Below are positions 63,219-64,000 of a stretch of DNA of 64,000 nucleotides, piece by piece. The notes beneath the pieces were generated by a model. It saw only the letters and a list, made by a program, of their open reading frames with translations, was not told where the DNA came from and did not search any database. Every line of letters begins with the position of its first letter. Positions within the stretch are counted from its first letter, which is position 1. The DNA comes from Cupriavidus sp. GTDB lineage: Bacteria > Pseudomonadota > Gammaproteobacteria > Burkholderiales > Burkholderiaceae. A program made the translations under genes and the position numbers. The DNA lies in assembly GCA_031181345.1 (NCBI GenBank), contig JAPSLC010000019.1, positions 1 through 64,000 on the forward strand, in the 5' to 3' direction.

Positions 63219-64000
63219 ATGCAAAGGATCGCGTTGATCAGCGAGCACGCTTCCCCACTGGCCGGGCCGGGCAGCGTGGACAGTGGAGGACAGAACATCT
63301 ACGTGGCGCAGCTGGCGCGCCATCTGGGCAAACGCGGCTATCCGGTCGACGTGTTCACGCGCCGCGACAAGGGCCTGTTGCCCGAGATCGTCGCGTTCGC
63401 CCCGAACGTCCGCGTGATTCATGTTCCCGCAGGCCCCGCGGTCCACGTGCCGAAGGAACAGCTGTTGCCTTATATGGATGAGTTCGGCGCCCATATGGCC
63501 GAATTCATGGCGCGCGATCGCGTTGGCTACCTGGTGATGCACGCCAACTTCTTCATGTCCGGGCTCGCGGCGCTGCGCGTCAAGCAAAAGCTTGATATTC
63601 CGCTGGTCATGACGTTCCACGCGCTGGGCAAAGTCAGGCGCCTGCACCAGGGCAGCGCCGATGGCTTTCCCGACTGCCGCTTCGAGATCGAAGAGCGGCT
63701 CGTACGCGAGTCCGACTGCGTGATCGCCGAATGCCCGCAGGACCGGCACGATCTGATCCGGCTCTATGGCGCCGATCCCGGCACGATCGAAACGGTGCCC
63801 TGCGGATTCGATGGCGACGAATTCTCGCCGGTGCCGCGCCTGGAAGCACGGCGTGCGCTCGGCTGGCCTTCGCATGAATTCTCGGTGCTGCAGCTCGGCC
63901 GCATGGTGCCGCGCAAGGGCATCGACAACGTGGTGCGCGCGATGGGCGAGCTGCGGCGCTCGTTCGGACTGCGTGCCCGGCTCTATGTGGTCGGCGGCAA
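63219..64000 (+). CDS. GT4-family glycosyltransferase, 3' end beyond window
   Basis: The first 260 residues of a retaining GT4/GT-B glycosyltransferase. MQRIALISEHASPLAGPG-SVDSGGQNIYVAQLARHLGKRG at the start resembles sucrose-phosphate synthase/MshA-like enzymes. Further motifs are VMTFHALGKVRRLHQG (about 130) and PCGFDGDEFSPVPR with VLQLGRMVPRKGIDNVVRAM (about 190-235), the usual GT4 hinge region. TGGGAGCC precedes the ATG. The gene runs off the right edge. It lies alone after the stress island. Confidence 0.87.
   Translation, partial: MQRIALISEHASPLAGPGSVDSGGQNIYVAQLARHLGKRGYPVDVFTRRDKGLLPEIVAFAPNVRVIHVPAGPAVHVPKEQLLPYMDEFGAHMAEFMARDRVGYLVMHANFFMSGLAALRVKQKLDIPLVMTFHALGKVRRLHQGSADGFPDCRFEIEERLVRESDCVIAECPQDRHDLIRLYGADPGTIETVPCGFDGDEFSPVPRLEARRALGWPSHEFSVLQLGRMVPRKGIDNVVRAMGELRRSFGLRARLYVVGG

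Overview
The window is high-GC, densely coded DNA with short intergenic gaps. It looks like a chromosomal region of a betaproteobacterium of the order Burkholderiales. The evidence is the gene families and their order: a hopanoid cluster with an MlaA-type lipoprotein, an imuA-imuB-dnaE2 mutasome with E. coli-type LexA boxes, CaiB/citryl-CoA lyase/IclR/TRAP genes, and several BON-domain stress proteins. I cannot assign a genus from the sequence alone. I see no rRNA, tRNA, CRISPR array, prophage or intact insertion sequence.

Layout. (1) 1-4600: the 5' end of an AGE-family epimerase gene, two small unknown proteins, an MdtD-like exporter, the lipocalin Blc and two small secreted proteins. (2) 4.6-20.0 kb: the hopanoid locus. 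hpnA faces away from ispH-hpnH-hpnI-hpnJ-hpnK-hpnL. hpnM is on the minus strand, hpnN-mlaA on the plus strand, and shc-hpnG on the minus strand. Squalene synthesis genes (hpnCDE) are not here. The pathway read from these genes is: isoprenoid precursor supply (IspH), cyclisation (Shc), side-chain building (HpnH, HpnG, HpnI, HpnK, HpnJ, HpnA) and delivery to the outer membrane (HpnN, HpnM, MlaA). (3) 20.2-31.5 kb: a probable organic-acid catabolic region with a class III CoA-transferase, citryl-CoA lyase, an IclR regulator, an isocitrate/isopropylmalate-type dehydrogenase, a hydrolase-OsmC fusion and a TRAP transporter; a diguanylate cyclase sits among them. (4) 31.6-40.2 kb: an aldo/keto reductase, an unknown protein, a drug-exporter/TetR pair, and a LysR/MFS/M81 peptidase group.

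(5) 40.2-46.8 kb: the SOS mutasome genes dnaE2 and imuA-imuB, each transcription unit with its own LexA box, with a remnant of a VapB-like antitoxin gene between them. (6) 46.8-51.6 kb: a LysR/MFS pair, a possible MarR-like protein, a SerA-type dehydrogenase and a small membrane protein. (7) 51.7-64.0 kb: a stress-type island of small proteins. It holds three BON proteins (one with a long Gly/Tyr-rich low-complexity region), a CBS-pair protein, DUF3008, DUF4142, hemerythrin, PncC, an orphan hybrid-less histidine kinase, an SDR with a membrane partner, and a GT4 glycosyltransferase cut by the window end.

Two families of palindromic REP-like repeats are present. One lies inside the 3' end of hpnI and extends that protein. 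Short in-frame tandem repeats at protein ends recur (epimerase, MlaA/HpnG, Shc, ImuB). The most interesting items are the hexamer tract translated on both strands in the mlaA/hpnG overlap, the five-fold 11-bp repeat upstream of the TRAP operon, the Gly/Tyr-rich BON protein, and the MlaA-HpnM-HpnN grouping.
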